Assembly: GCA_963565915.1 (NCBI GenBank)
Contig: OY751485.1
Span: 1,550,001-1,614,000 of the forward strand
Reading direction: 5' to 3'
Source of the DNA: Entoloma clypeatum
Lineage: Eukaryota > Basidiomycota > Agaricomycetes > Agaricales > Entolomataceae
DNA length: 64,000 nucleotides
The position numbers and the translations under genes were made by a program. This document shows, piece by piece, positions 11,058-23,513 of the stretch. Under the pieces are notes generated by a model, which ran no database searches, was not told the origin of the DNA, and worked only from the letters and a program-made list of their open reading frames with translations. Within the stretch, counting starts at the first letter, position 1. Each line of letters opens with the position of its first letter.

Positions 11058-12634
11058 ATGTCAAACTCTGTCAACACTTTTGTTTCAAAATTCACCAGCA
11101 CCAATTACCTAATTTGGTCGCAACAAATGAAGGACTACCTTCAGTCGACATTCCTCTGGCGCCACGTCACCGGCGAGTCCTTACAACCCGCCGAGATCTG
11201 GGAGACAAAGTCTTGGCTGGATGCCAAAGGAGGCACTCAGTCCGGAAACGTCCAGACCAACACTTGCCAGATCGAGGAATGGCACGAGAAGCAGCTTGCT
11301 GCTTTAGGGATTACAAAAACACGATGCGATGAGTCCATCAAGGACCACATCAAGGCTTCGAAGACCCCCAAGGAAGCTTGGGATGCCCTGGAGATGAAGT
11401 ATGGCGGCACGTCGTCCACTAATACCTTCGGCATCTTCAGACAGGCCATGGCCTTCAAGCTCTCTGGCGGTGATCCCACCGTCGAGATTGAGCGCCTTGC
11501 ATCGCTCTTTTCCCTTCTCATGTCATATTCCATCGACATTCCAGAAAGCCTTCGGGCTATGATCCTCCTTAATGCCGCCCCATCTAAATGTGACCATCTT
11601 GTCACCACTATTCTCATTGTTTATGATGGGACTAGTCTTACTTGGGAAAATGTAACGAGCTCGATAATTAAAGAGCACCGGAAGGGACGCAACCTATCCA
11701 GCAAAAATGTTCCTCCCTCCACACAAAAAATCTCCGCCGTTGAATGGACTCCCGGCCAGAACCCAAACTGGCAAAGGCCGGGGCAGCAACTGCAGCAGTC
11801 CCAACAACCAGCGTCAAGACAGTCAGAGGAGAACCCCAAAAAGAAACGCGGTGAGAGAGTCCGCAGCAAGGGCAAAGGAAAGGCTAGGAAGCATACGCAC
11901 GTTGCGAGCTCTGCACGCATTGAAGAGGTTGAGGACTCTCCTCCCCTTCTCACGCCTGCACCAGCTGTCACGGTTATCAATGGCAGTGGAACCATCTTCC
12001 GCGAATCGACCTACATCCCGCCTTCTAAAAATGCTAAAACCTTGATTCAACGAATCAGGACCAATGACCAATCGGTCACGGGCGAATCGTTGGGGGGTCC
12101 CAGAATCTGGCCATCAGTCACAGCTGGACGCTCCCTTGCAGCCCACATGGATATAATGCCTTCTATAGGCAACCTTTGATTCTGCGAACAGCTGGTCGAT
12201 CCCACGCTTCAACAACCTGAGGTGTCGACATGCCGCTCTGCTTATCAGCTTGAGCAACAGTTGAAAACCATAGATCCCTGGAAGCCCCCCTCTATGAAGC
12301 GCAAGTCTCCAACCCCCGAACAAGATGACGACAATGTCTCTCTTGGTTCGGAGCAGGAAGAGGCGTATCCAGATGCCCATGATTGGGAGGACGAGCTCTT
12401 CGGAGCTCATATGGAAAACATTGCAACCGGTGCTGATCCGAAGTCAGTGTTTCCTTTATCACTTGTCACACAAGCTGACGCATCATCGCAGTTATCTTTT
12501 TTGAACGCGATAGATAGCAGTCTCGCATCATGTAATACTCATTTTATACATGATTTTGCGACTTGTGTTCAGTGTAAGGAAAATACTAAGGCAAACTGGA
12601 TATTGGACAGTGGTGCTTCATTGCATTTCACTTA
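11058..12634 (+). pseudogene. Copia A gag and protease start
   Basis: The chosen ATG at 11058 begins MSNSVNTFVSKFTSTNY and leads a copia-type Gag (NYLIWSQQMKDYL, KEAWDALEMKYG, ERLASLFSLL). There is no CCHC knuckle. A Lys/Arg tract (KKKRGERVRSKGKGKARK) stands in its place. An in-frame TGA at 12177-12179 (GNL-stop-FCEQL) is followed by more of the same frame up to WILDSGASLHFT, the aspartic protease active site. The Harbinger element interrupts right there. After removal the frame continues at 15462 as Y-S-I-D-D. Confidence 0.85.
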
Positions 12635-12718
12635 GGGCCTGTTCGGCACAACCCAACTGGTTGGGATGGGTTGGGTTCAAAGTGGCGGTGTTGTGGGTAA
12701 TTACCAAATAGAGTAGTC
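12635..12718 (+). repeat. Harbinger left terminal inverted repeat
   Basis: About 84 bp, matching the right end with one mismatch by eye (gttgtggg against gtcgtggg), again a transition. Confidence 0.9.
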
Positions 12719-12797
12719 AATCATCAGTGACAGATGTGACCATCTGCAATCCGCGCTTCGGTGCAAAGCAGAACTGCTGTCAACCATTCAACACAGC

Positions 12798-14161
12798 ATG
12801 CCCTTGACATTCGATCCCATTCTCGGTGATGAAACTATCCTTCTTCTGTCATCCATCTATGTCATCCACTCAGTTGTACTTGCTGCATTCCTATATTCAC
12901 GACAATGGTACTGGAAACAGGATTATCACACCTCAGCTCTCACTGGTGCTGCATGGGTCCGAGAACTGATCTTTGGCCATCCTGAACGTATCCGAAATGA
13001 ACTGGGGATGCGAGTACATGTGTTCCTTGCACTTGTTGCAGAACTTCGCACTCTTGGACTTGTGGATTCAAAAGGAGTAACATTGGAGGAACAGCTTGCA
13101 ATTTTTCTATATACCTGTGTCACAGGATTGTCTGTTCAACATGTTGGAGAATGATTTCAACATGCTAATGAGACCATATCAAAGTAAGATTTCTGGAATG
13201 TGCTATGAGAGATGCTAAATATGACCCAATGATTGCAGATACTTCCGACGGATTCTCAATGCTCTAGCATCACCTCCATTTTACAACAAATATGTCTCTC
13301 TTCCATTGACAGATGATGCAGTTCCTTCATGGATTCTAAATGATCCAAAGCTCTTTCCATTCCTCAAGCATACTGTTGGGGCTATGGATGGAAGTCATAT
13401 TGACTCATGCCCTGACACAGCTGAAGAACGTGAAGCATCGCGAAATCGGAAAGGTGGAAAGTCACAGAATTGTTTAGCAGCCACCTCATTTGAATTTTGC
13501 TTTCAGTATATGCTCAGCGGATGGGAAGGATCAGTCGCAGATGCTACTTTGTATGATGAAGCATGTTCAACGGACCTACCAATTCCACTGGGCAAATACT
13601 ATCTTGCAGATGCAGGGTTTGGAGCATGTGATGGCCTTCTTATTCCATTCCGGGGAGTTCGCTATCATTTGGCAGAATGGGGTCGAGCAGATGTTCGGTA
13701 TTGTACTCGGTTCATGACTTAATTTGATCTTCTGAAAATATCTTTTTAGTCCTCAAAATTGAGAAGAACTTTTCAACCTTCGTCATGCTTCTGCACGGAA
13801 TGTTGTCGAGCGTATATTTGGAGTCTGGAAGGCACGATTTGGCATTCTCACTCATGCACCTCAGTACCGTATGGAAGTCCAGGCAAAGCTTCCACCAGCA
13901 CTTGCTGCCATTCACAACTTCATTCTTGACCATGATGGGCAGGAAGTTGCTGATCTGCCTGATGCTCCTGATCCAGATCCAGGAAATCTCCCAGACATAG
14001 AACACAACTTTGGAGTACTTGGAGGTTACATCATTACAGAGGCAGAGAAGACACGGGCTGAGGATCAATGGAACAAAATTGCAGAAGATATGTGGCAGGC
14101 TTATTTAAAAATTCTTTTGGAACGGGGAGAAGAGCTACCAGTTGATGCATTAATTACTTAA
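12798..14161 (+). pseudogene. Harbinger DDE transposase (418 codons, two TGA stops)
   Basis: Exons at 12798-13183, 13239-13697 and 13750-14161 join in phase. The catalytic residues are present: Asp in GAMDGSHID, Asp in GSVADATLY and Glu in NVVERIFGVWKARFG. Two in-frame TGA codons interrupt it, at 13152-13154 (HVGE-stop-FQ) and 13760-13762 (PQN-stop-EELFNLRHA). Both stand where family members usually have Arg or Lys, which fits CGA to TGA change. Otherwise the reading is clean, so inactivation looks point-mutational. Confidence 0.88.
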
Positions 14162-14291
14162 ACATGAGTTTATCTATTCTTCGATCAACCCATGCATTGC
14201 GAGTCGGTATATCGTCAATATTGTAGTATGCATCTGCCGCTGAAACATTCTCCTCGAAATGCTCACAAAGAATGGCTCGAGAAGTGGGAGA

Positions 14292-15299
14292 TCAGTCTTG
14301 CTCAATCTCCTGAACTCTTTTGATTGATCTTCTCTTGCGAGCAGGGGTCAAAAGTTCGGATGATGTGATTGGAGCCTCCGATGCCGAGATGGGGGGTAGG
14401 CCCTGCATCGCTGCCATTGCAGCAGCCCTGCACTCAAAAACATCTGCCATGTGATCGGTAAAACGGTCCAATCCCTGTGACAATGAAGCTAAAGCATGGG
14501 GACCTGTGAGGCGTGGCATGGTGGAGCCTGAGGGACCACGTTGAGCCTTAGCAGGAGAAGCCTCAGGAAGTGGTGTCTGAGTAGCTGAACACTTTCGTAA
14601 AAGCTGGCCCATGTTCAAGGGTTGCTGAAGTCATGTATTAATTATTATTACCTTTCAAATATAAACACAGTACTTACTGATAGAAGAAAGTCATCTTCGC
14701 CATCCTCAGGGCCTGAGTCATCCACATCCACGCCTTCCCCATCTCTTGCAGTTTCCCCCATCGGTGGGGTGGGTGCATCGTTGGGAGCAGGAAGCTGTGA
14801 GTTTCCCTGCGAAGCATGGTACACAGATCTTCCCGTATACACGAAGGTGGACCCAGCCTCTGTTGCGAAATCTCGCACATCCTTTATTCTTCTTCTGTGC
14901 AGCAAAGGCCTCCCAAGCCAAGATTTGAGAGGGTGTCGAGATGCTGGCACCAGTTTCGTTACTCCATGCCCACCCGGAGTTTTCACGAATGTGTTTAACG
15001 AGGGTGTATGTCTTCTTCAACTGATAGAGTTGTGTCATCAGCTGATCGTGAAGATGATCAATAGAATCATGTACCATGGTATACTTGGATTTACATCCAG
15101 CACCAGATCGAGCCGGTTTGACATTAGGGAATGTCTTGCTAAGATGTGTCGCTGCCGCAGTGAAGGTCTTCCCAACAAAATTTTTACCATCACCAGCCTC
15201 GGCCTTGTGCTGAAGGAGGAACTGGAGAAGTTCAGCCTCCTCATCTGGAGTATATCGAACAACACGGGGATCGGGGGTGTCTGCGGTTTTGGATTCCAT
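14292..15299 (-). pseudogene. Harbinger Myb/SANT-like DNA-binding protein
   Basis: Starts MESKTADTPDPRVVRYTP with a Myb/SANT-like domain (EEAELLQFLLQHK to SGWAWSNETGASISTPSQ, residues about 15-125), the usual second Harbinger protein that helps the transposase bind DNA. Exon 1 runs 15299-14678 and exon 2 runs 14624-14292 (GTAAGT donor, 53-bp intron). Near 14885 the frame changes. The expected continuation VRDFATEAGSTFVYTG lies one frame over, so there is a 1-nt indel. The C-terminal part ends RKRRSIKRVQEIEQD. Confidence 0.75.
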
Positions 15300-15377
15300 T
15301 GTTAAAACGGGACACAGGCGGCGTTGGGGGCATGCGGCGGGATGAGGTGGTCGAGCCGACGCACGGTCTGATTGATC

Positions 15378-15461
15378 GACTACTCTATTTGGTAATTACC
15401 CACGACACCGCCACTTTGAACCCAACCCATCCCAACCAGTTGGGTTGTGCCGAACAGGCCC
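15378..15461 (-). repeat. Harbinger right terminal inverted repeat
   Basis: Inverse copy of 12635-12718, ending ccgaacaggccc before the target duplication tta. Confidence 0.9.
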
Positions 15462-16309
15462 TTATTCTATTGATGACTTCATGGATTACAAGTCGTTTGA
15501 TACTCCAAAACCAGTGCAAACTGCCGGAAAGGGACATAAAATCTCAATCCTTGGCAAAGGTACCGTTATGGTAAATCATACCATAAGTGACAACAGGATT
15601 AAAACAAAAAAGATAACTCGTCTTTATCCTGTTTATTATATCCCAGACCTGAGCACACGTCTCTTGTCTGTAGGCGAGATTTTAAAACAAGGAACCCAAA
15701 TGTTTGGTTTGTTCGGTCGAATTGATTTTCTGACCAAGAGCGGTAAAACCTTGTTTACATGTGAACCACATTCTATGAATGACAACTTGTATTGGCTGAG
15801 TTCCTCAGTTACAAGTAAATCAAGTTTGGCTGCCCTAAATATGCAATCGACCAAGACGGTAGATTATCACACATGGCATAGACACTTCGGCCATCCTTCT
15901 AAGGATGTTTTAGCTAACGCGCTGAAACATGTCAAAGGCTTCACACGGCTTACACCACCAAAGGTCACACCACCCTGTCAGGGTTGTGCTCAAGGGAAGA
16001 TGCCTTCAAAAGCATTTCCACCCTCTTCATCACGCGCAAGAGAGCCGTTCGAGTTAATTCACTCAGACTTAAAGGAATTTCTGACTCTCTCGTATCACAA
16101 ATATAAGTGGTACATTTCCTTTCTCAACGACTTCTCTTCACATGCCTGACTTATAAAGCTACGCAAGAAGTCCAAGGCTATCACTGCCTTCCATCGGTTC
16201 AATGCGCTTATCAAAAATCAGTTTGGCAAAACAGCTAAATGATGGCGCTTTGATGGTGGTGGAGAGTTCAAGCCTTTCGAGAAGGAATTACGTGAGAAAG
16301 GCATACTTA
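15462..16309 (+). pseudogene. Copia A protease end and integrase start
   Basis: Continues the protease frame, then has the pre-integrase zinc motif (WHRHFGHP...CQGCAQGK) and the first integrase Asp in LIHSDLKEF. Stops: TGA at 16147-16149 (SSHA-stop, where copia B has Trp) and TGA at 16240-16242 (just before WRFDGGGEF, the second catalytic Asp). The Tc1 insertion follows EKGIL at 16309. The frame resumes at 32777 as IEKSLPHEQQQNGRAE, carrying the catalytic Glu. Confidence 0.88.
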
Positions 16310-16670
16310 CAGTGCCTCACAAAACTGATTCAATGTTTGTTGCTTTTTGAATACCTTCAAGATAACTCTGCAAAGAATACCATTGAATTAAACCTTTGGT
16401 ATATAATTGAAAGCCCTACTTCAGGGCTTTCAGAATATAAAGGAATCATATGATTTAGATCAAAATCCATGGAGATATGATTAAATTAAATCAGCAACTC
16501 ATTGAATCAGTTTTGTGAGTACCTATGGCAATTATCAGAATCAAATGCTTCACTGGTTGTATGGTAACCAGTTGTCATGACTTACTGATGGAACTTGAAT
16601 AGAACCCTGATGGGTTGTCAAGGAAAGTTGTATAAGAAGAATCCAACCTCAACAGCCTCCATAATTAATC

Positions 16671-17686
16671 ATGCGCCCTATCTCCTCTTCCCACAAGGAA
16701 AACATTCTTTCTCTGGCCTCCAATGGTCACCCCACTTGTCATATTGCCTCTAACCTGGGTGTCAGCCAACCAACTGTCTCCAGAGTGCTTCAGAATCTTC
16801 TTCCTCATCGCAATCTCTCTTCTGGTGGTCGTCCATCCAAGCTTTCTCCCACCAACACACGAAACATACTTTCACAAATCACCTCAGGGAGAGCCTCCAA
16901 TGCTGTGCAGGCTACCAAACACATCAACACTGTCATCTCCAATCCTGTCTCCCCAGAAACTGTGAGAAGGGTTCTCAGAAAACATGAATTCAAGGCTGTA
17001 ACAAAGAAGAAAAGACCTTTCTTAAAGGCCATACATCGGAAGAGGCGGTTGGCATTTGCTATGAAGCACAGGGAATGGACAGTGGAGGACTGGAAGAGGG
17101 TCATTTGGTCAGATGAGACCAAAATCAACAGGTTTGGGTCAGATGGCAAGGAATGGGTCTGGAAAAAGAAGGGTGAGGGGCTTATTGAAAGAGAGGTTCA
17201 GGACACAGTCAAGTTTGGGGGAGGAAATATTATGGTTTGGGGTTGTATGGGTTGGGAAGGTGTGGAGAGACTTGCAGAGGTTGAGGGGAGGATGGATGCT
17301 GATCAGTATGTGTCCATTTTGGAGGACAATTTGCTGCCCAGCATGGAGGAGAGTGGAATCTCTGAAGAGGAGATCATTTTTCAGCAGGACAATGACCCCA
17401 AGCACGCCTCCAAGAAGGCCAAAAAATGGATGGACAGCAAGAATATTGCTCTGCTGGATTGGCCTGCACAGTCCCCAGACCTCAATCCTATTGAACACCT
17501 CTGGGTTCATATTAAAAGGAAGTTGAATGAATATCCAACACCACCAAGGGAGTCTGGGAGATTTGGGACAGAGCAGCAGAGGTGTGAAATAATATAGAGC
17601 CAGAAGTGTGTCAAAACCTGATGGAAAGTATGCCAAGAAGGGTAGAGGCAGTAATCAAAGCTAAGGAGGGTAATACCAAGTACTAA
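16671..17686 (+). pseudogene. Tc1-type transposase, copy 1 (frameshifted)
   Basis: Begins MRPISSSHKENILSLASNG, with two helix-turn-helix units (about residues 8-42 and 60-95). The DD34E triad is complete: WSDETK, QQDNDPKHAS and SPDLNPIEHLW. One C is missing near 17547 relative to copy 2 (caccaccaagg against caccacccaagg), which shifts the last 20 residues to a stop at 17597. The tail coded in the original frame, ending GNTKY at 17686, is also cut by a TGA shared with copy 2. The frameshift lies after the catalytic Glu. Confidence 0.93.
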
Positions 17687-17872
17687 AGTATAAAATACTG
17701 TATTTATTGTACATACTCACTAGTGTCCGAGGGTTCAGTTCGGTTCGGTTTTTTGCCTCCGAGAGGGATGGACCGAGACCGAGACCGGTCTTTCAATACC
17801 ACAAAAATGTAAAAAAACCGGACTGGACTGTACAGGACCGGTCCATCGCACCCACAGAGGGTGGACCGAACC

Positions 17873-18306
17873 TGTAAGGGCAACCACTTTCACTTTTTAC
17901 TTTACCTTTCCTTTCTTTCTTTCCTTTCTATTCCACCATCTCCGACGTCCTCCGATCGTATCCGCTGTGTCCGACATCTTATCCACCTCTCCGCATCCGA
18001 CGACTCTGCCCCCATCCGCTACTCCGCACGTCGGATCGCAGGTACTATCATTCATCTTGTTTCCATTCATCCTTCATCGCTACTCCCGATCATTGCTCAT
18101 CATTCATGCATCTCGTTTTATCTCTTATTTCATATCTCATTTTACTATTTATCGCAGCTAGCTTGCAGGGGAATCCTTAGAACTTTCTCTTCGGATCTCC
18201 CTTGCAAGGTATGTGTTGTATTACTTATCAGACTGCTCAATCTAAACTTCGGATCTCCCTTGCAAGTATCTGAGTTTGAGTCTTGGATCGTAAGGTCGCC
18301 CTTACA
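17873..18306 (+). repeat. Gypsy C 5' LTR (434 bp)
   Basis: Begins TGTAAGGGC and ends GCCCTTACA, a perfect 9-bp inverted terminus. It contains two copies of cttcggatctcccttgcaag at about 18192 and 18248. Confidence 0.8.
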
Positions 18307-18467
18307 GTAGAAAGTTCTCTTCTAATTGGACCGGGTCCGATTGCATCATTGTCACGATTCCGCACTTCGGAGCAGCTTCGTCCGTGTCCGACTCCGATAC
18401 ATCTCACACCCCTTCCAGTTCTTCTAATTACCTCTCCGTAACTGGTGATTCTGCTCCGCGCATAGTA

Positions 18468-19610
18468 ATGGACGACCCCAATCGCCTTGAACAGCTCGAG
18501 CACGAGTTCCAGGAACAACGTCAAACTCTCGCTGATATCTCAACTCAACTTGACCAACTCCTCCTCGCCTTCAATGCAATTCCTGCCCCAGCTCTGCCAC
18601 CTATCCCACCTGCTATTATACCCGCTCCGCTCCCTCCGGCCAATCCAGGCGTGCGTCGAGCAAAACCTGCCAATCCGTCGGACTTCGATGGATCACGCGC
18701 AAATGGCTGGACCTTTCTAAACTCCTGTGAATTGTTTATGGGGCTGGCTCCGGAACAGTTCGCAGACGACCATGCTAAAATTTATTGGGCCTTATCTTTC
18801 ATGAAGAGTGGACGCGCAGCACGCTTTGCGGATCGCATTATCCAACAGGAGCGGAGGACCGGTGCTCCACCTTATCGGACTTGGATGGACTTCCATGCAG
18901 TCTTTACAGCAGAGTTCACTCCGAAGAATGAGGAACAGGACGCGAGACTGATCCTCAAAGGAGAATCCTATTATCAAGGTCAACGGGATGTCGAGACCTA
19001 TATTGACGAGTTCAAAGACTACATTGACAAAGCGGGCTATCAGGAGGATACCAACATCGTACTCAAATTCCGCCATGGTCTCCGTTCCGACATTCAGAAT
19101 GAGATTGCCACCCTGACCCACGGACGACCTGTGGATGACAACCCCAATGAGTGGTACTCTGCAGCACGAGTCAATGACGACAATAGGATTGCCAACAAAG
19201 CCTTCAAAGCCACTGCTCCGACCTGCACCTCTGCCTTCCGCAATGTTGTCGGACCAAGAGTACCTGGCACCTCAGTATTCCCTTGCCCCTACATTCCATT
19301 CACTCCGTGTACAGCTCCGCTCGCATCCGCTTCCGCTCCGCTGACAAGGGACCCCAATGCAATGGACATTGATACTTCACACGTCAAAGGCAAGAATGCC
19401 AATGCATGCTTCAGATGTAACAAAACGGGTCACTTTAGTCGTGAATGCCCCCTTCGCTTCGATGTTCACTTCATGACAACGGAGGAGCAGGACGAATTTG
19501 TTATGGAACAACTTGTGGTCAAGGATGCAGCGGAAGGCAACTCCGTTCTGCCCACGGAGTCTGCGGAGTCGGAGGAAGAACAGGAGGATTTTCCTCTCCA
19601 CAGCGAGTGA
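18468..19610 (+). CDS. Gypsy C Gag
   Basis: The first ATG in frame is 18468 (MDDPNRLEQLEHEF). It has an N-terminal coiled segment and a Pro-rich linker. A retrotransposon Gag core follows (NPSDFDGSRANGWTFLNSC, YWALSFMKSGRAARFADR, YIDEFKDYIDKAGY). A CX2CX4HX4C zinc knuckle is present (CFRCNKTGHFSREC). The acidic C-terminus ends EDFPLHSE. It is intact as a frame and would assemble the particle and bind element RNA. Confidence 0.85.
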   Translation: MDDPNRLEQLEHEFQEQRQTLADISTQLDQLLLAFNAIPAPALPPIPPAIIPAPLPPANPGVRRAKPANPSDFDGSRANGWTFLNSCELFMGLAPEQFADDHAKIYWALSFMKSGRAARFADRIIQQERRTGAPPYRTWMDFHAVFTAEFTPKNEEQDARLILKGESYYQGQRDVETYIDEFKDYIDKAGYQEDTNIVLKFRHGLRSDIQNEIATLTHGRPVDDNPNEWYSAARVNDDNRIANKAFKATAPTCTSAFRNVVGPRVPGTSVFPCPYIPFTPCTAPLASASAPLTRDPNAMDIDTSHVKGKNANACFRCNKTGHFSRECPLRFDVHFMTTEEQDEFVMEQLVVKDAAEGNSVLPTESAESEEEQEDFPLHSE

Positions 19611-21429
19611 ACAGTGCGCCCTCATTGTCTGCTAAAAATCGTTATGCTGCCTTATTTATGGAACAATATGATCCTATACCCTCCATCTCTAAGCCTGCAA
19701 ACGATCCCATAGTCGCACCCAACTCCGCAAATCCCATCCGCCTTCGTCTCTCTAAATGGGAGCGTCGGCTTCCAAAACAATATGTCCACGCCTCCGCTCA
19801 CTCCGACAATTCTATTGAACTAGACATAGTTCTTGAAACTACCGACACCAAAGACACACTATCACAAAAGGCCTTACTCGACAGCGGGGCAACAGGGTCG
19901 TTTATTGAATGCACTCTGGTCGAGAAACATCAACTCTCTACTCGAAAACTACAACGCGCAATTCCGGTATACAACATCGACGGAACTCCAAACGAGGCCG
20001 GAGCAATAACAGAGGTGTTGGATGTAGTGCTCCGCTATCGGGATCACTCGGAACGGACCCAGCTTGCAGTCACAAGTTTGGGAAAACAAGAAATTGTGCT
20101 AGGCTTCACTTGGCTCAAAGAACACAACCCCGAGGTAGATTGGACGTCAGGGAAGTGAAGATGAGCCGGTGTCCTGCACGATGCTGGACATGCCACCAAG
20201 AGGCAGCCCAAGAGCGGAAGAAGCGGAAGTTTGAACAAGTCCACATCCGAGCCTGTCGGGTGGGTCCCACTCCGACGTCCGGTCTAGAGGAGGAGGCTCC
20301 ACGCGGCCCATGGGTGGAGGATGTCACAGAAGGAGAAGAAGCTGAGGAGTTAGCAGAAGACGATGAGGAAGAGGATGAGTTTGAGGAGGGAGACCGGCTT
20401 TTTGTCGGAACAGTACCCGCGGAGGCGGAGTTCATCTGCGCTTCATCCAATATCTCGCAACGTCTATCGGAGGCCTTTCTCAGTAACCAAAAACCTAAAT
20501 CTTTCTGTAACTCTGTACCAGACCACTTGTTTGACTTTGAAGATGTATTCTCAAAGACCTCTTTCGACACCTTACCAGAAGAGCGGACTTGGGACCACGC
20601 CATTGAACTTGTTCCGGACGCCTCTCTGGCGGGGTGTAAGGTATATCTGCTTGCTCCGAACAAACAGAAGGAACTCGACGTGTTTTTGGAGGAAAACCTT
20701 GCAACTGGTCGGATCCACCCTTCCAAGTCTCCGATGGCATCTCCGGTATTCTACATCAAGAAGAAGGATGGCTTGCTTCGTCTTGTACAAGACTACCGGT
20801 CACTCAATTCCAAAACTATCAAAAACAAGTATCCGCTTCCGCTCATATCCGAACTGATCAATAAACTTCAACGCGCTCAATACTTCACCAAGCTCAACAT
20901 CCGCTGGGGCTACAACAATGTGCGGATAAAACCCGGAGACGAGTGGAAGGCCGCTTTTCGGACCAATCACGGACTCTATGAACCATTGGTGATGTTCTTC
21001 GGCCTCACTAATAGTCCATCCACATTCCAGACTATGATGAATGAGATCTTTCAGGACCTTATCACTGAAGGTGTAGTCTGTGTTTACCTCGACGACATAC
21101 TCATCTTCATGGAGACCCTTGCGGAGCATCGGAGAGTCACACAGATCGTACTGGAACGACTTCGCAAACACAAACTCTATCTAAAACCAGAGAAATGTGA
21201 GTTTGAACAAACGCGCATTGAATACCTAGGCCTTATTATTGAACAAGGACACGTAGAGATGGATCTGGTGAAGGTAGCGGGGGTCGCGGAGTGGCCTGCT
21301 CCGACAAACGTCCGAGAAGTACAGTCCTTTCTGGGATTCACTAACTTCTATCGCCGTTTTATTGAAGGGTTTTCGGACATCGCACGCCCTCTTTTTGAGC
21401 TCACGAAGAAAGGGCACCTCTGGTCTTGA
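19611..21429 (+). pseudogene. Gypsy C protease and reverse transcriptase
   Basis: The protease active site LLDSGATGSFIE lies at about 19877. A frame change near 20150 leads into VKMSRCPARCWTC and an acidic spacer. The RT follows with DVFSKTSFDTLPE, GRIHPSKSPMASPVFYIKKKDG, LVQDYRSLN and a YLDD box at about 21090, then VQSFLGFTNFYRRFI. A 1-nt deletion near 21427 shifts the frame to a stop after HLWS, and RNase H continues in another frame. Confidence 0.85.
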
Positions 21430-23502
21430 GGGAGGGAGAAGTGTCTGCATTTGCGGAGTTGAAGCGGAGGATTACATCCGCTCCGATCCTGGTCTTAGCT
21501 GATCATGGAAAGGAGTGGCGGATAGAAGCGGATAGCTCGGACTTTGCAACCGGAGCAGTACTGTCCCAACCAACAGAGGATGGTAAGTGGCACCCTGTCA
21601 CATTCTATTCCAAAAGCCTAAGTCCGGTGGAACACAACTACAAGATCTACGACAAGGAGATGTTGGTGGTGGTCCGCGCATTGGAGGAGTGGAGGCACTT
21701 CCTTGAAGGAGCGGAGAAGACAGTGGAGATTTGGACGGACCACAAAAATCTTGAGTACTTCATGACAGCTCAAAAACTAAATCGACGACAAGCTAGATGG
21801 TCCTTATACCTCGCTCGTTTCGATTTTAAAATGCACCATCGACCTGGAAAGTCAATGGGCAAGTCCGACGCTTTGTCCCGACGAGCGGACCATGGAGACG
21901 GATCGCGGGACAACGAAAACATCATCCTTCTTCGACCAGAATTGTTTGCAGTGCGAGCAATGTGTGGGGTAACTGTTCAAGGGGAAGAACACGACGTCCT
22001 CTGCCAGGTCCGACAGGGAATCCGAGAGGGGTTACTGGAGGATAGTGTGGCGGAGGTCGTCAAATCCCTTCCGACCGTCGGAGCGGGATCCGTCCGTAGT
22101 GCGGAGTGGAGGCAAGCGGAAGGTTTGCTCTACTTCAGGGATTGTATCTATGTTCCTAACAATCCCCAACTGCGTCATCGGATCCTCACACAACACCATG
22201 ACACTCCGGTGGCCAGACATCCTGGACAGTGGAAAACCTTGGAACTGGTGTCGCGCAATTACTGGTGGCCACACATGTCTCGTTTAATAGGTCAATATTG
22301 CAAGACATGCGACCCATGCCTCCGCACCAAGGTCCGACGCACTCCGCCCTCCGGAGAGCTCAATCCACTACCAGTCCCCACGGAGCGATGGCAAGTAACC
22401 AGTGTTGACTTCATTACTGAACTACCAGAAGCCCACGGCTACGACGCTATCATGGTCGTAGTGGACTCAGTAGGGAAGTGGGGACACTTCACCTCAACGC
22501 ACTCCAACATCTCCGCACTCAGGACTGCATGCTCCTATGTTCAAAATGTCTGGAAACTCCATGGACTACCGGAGGCCATTGTCTCCGACCGAGGACCACA
22601 GTTTGTCGCCAAGTTCACGCGCGAACTATACAGGCTGCTTAACATTAAGGTTGCTGCCTCGACAGCCTACCATCCGCAGTTGGACGGACAGACAGAGCGG
22701 GTCAATCAAGGATTGGAACAATACCTTCGCCTATTCGTCAATGAACGTCAAGACGATTGGGACGAATGGCTTCCGATGGTGGAATTTGCATACAACAACC
22801 ATGTTCACGCATCGACACGTCAAACTCCATTCTACATTGACACTGGCCGCCATCTGCGCATGGGATGGCGAGAAGCGGATGGAGATCGAGGCGGTAGCGG
22901 ATTTCAGCCAGCGGATGAAGTCCGCTCTAGAGGAGGCTCGCGCAGCACTGACAAAGGCAAAAGACGACATGGCGCGATACTACAACCAGCATCGGAGCAC
23001 CACTCCGACATTCCACCTGGGGGACAAGGTCTTTTTAGACTCATCAGACCTCAAAACCACTCGACCCACAAAGAAACTTGCACATCGATACGTAGGCCCT
23101 TTCCCAGTGGTCCGACCTGTCAGAACACATGCCTACGAACTTCGCCTTCCCCCTTCCATGTCCCACGTTCATCCAGTATTCCATGTCGTCAAACTTTCAC
23201 TAGTTCCCGACGACCCTTTCCAATGCCAAGTCCGCTCTCCTCCGCCTCCAACGGTAGTTGGAGAAGAATTGGAGTATGATGTTGAAAACCTCTTGGACAG
23301 CCGACTGCATCGAGGCAAGCTTCAATTCTTGGTCAAATGGAAGGGATATGGCTACGAAGAGAATTCCTGGGAAGCAGAAGACAATGTCCATGCTCTGCGC
23401 CTAGTCCGTGACTTCTACCGACACCATCCGGGAGCTCCACGGCAGATCGCCGCCATGATATTCGACTCGTTTCGCCTGACACGTCGAGACACCGTGCCTT
23501 GA
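21430..23502 (+). pseudogene. Gypsy C RNase H, integrase and chromodomain
   Basis: RNase H (EADSSDFATGAVLSQ, NYKIYDKEMLVVV, WTDHKNLEYF). Integrase zinc site and core (ARHPGQWKTLELV, CKTCDPCLRTK, VDFITELPEAHGYDAI, IVSDRGPQFVAKF, HPQLDGQTERVNQ). A frameshift near 22870 moves the end to another frame, which holds the chromodomain (EYDVENLLDSRLHRGKLQFLVKWKGY). The chromodomain is known to steer such elements to heterochromatin. Confidence 0.87.
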
Positions 23503-23513
23503 AGGGGGGGTGA

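Larger units (their letters stand above)
12635..15461 (+). mobile_element. PIF/Harbinger transposon (2827 bp)
   Basis: Starts GGGCCTGTTCGG and ends with its inverse. It is flanked by the 3-bp duplication tta (12632-12634 and 15462-15464), which is the family standard. It has the two expected genes, a DDE transposase on the plus strand and a Myb/SANT-like protein on the minus strand, convergently arranged. Both carry defects, so the copy is inactive. Confidence 0.95.

Noticed and set aside
14622..15305. Plus-strand open frame opposite the Harbinger SANT gene
   Set aside because: Antisense shadow; the minus strand carries the domain, the intron and the family-typical position.
17873..18110. 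A 238-bp LTR for gypsy C, the length shared with the 3' copy
   Set aside because: The perfect TGTAAGGGC/GCCCTTACA pair ends at 18306, so the 3' LTR is truncated and the LTR is 434 bp.
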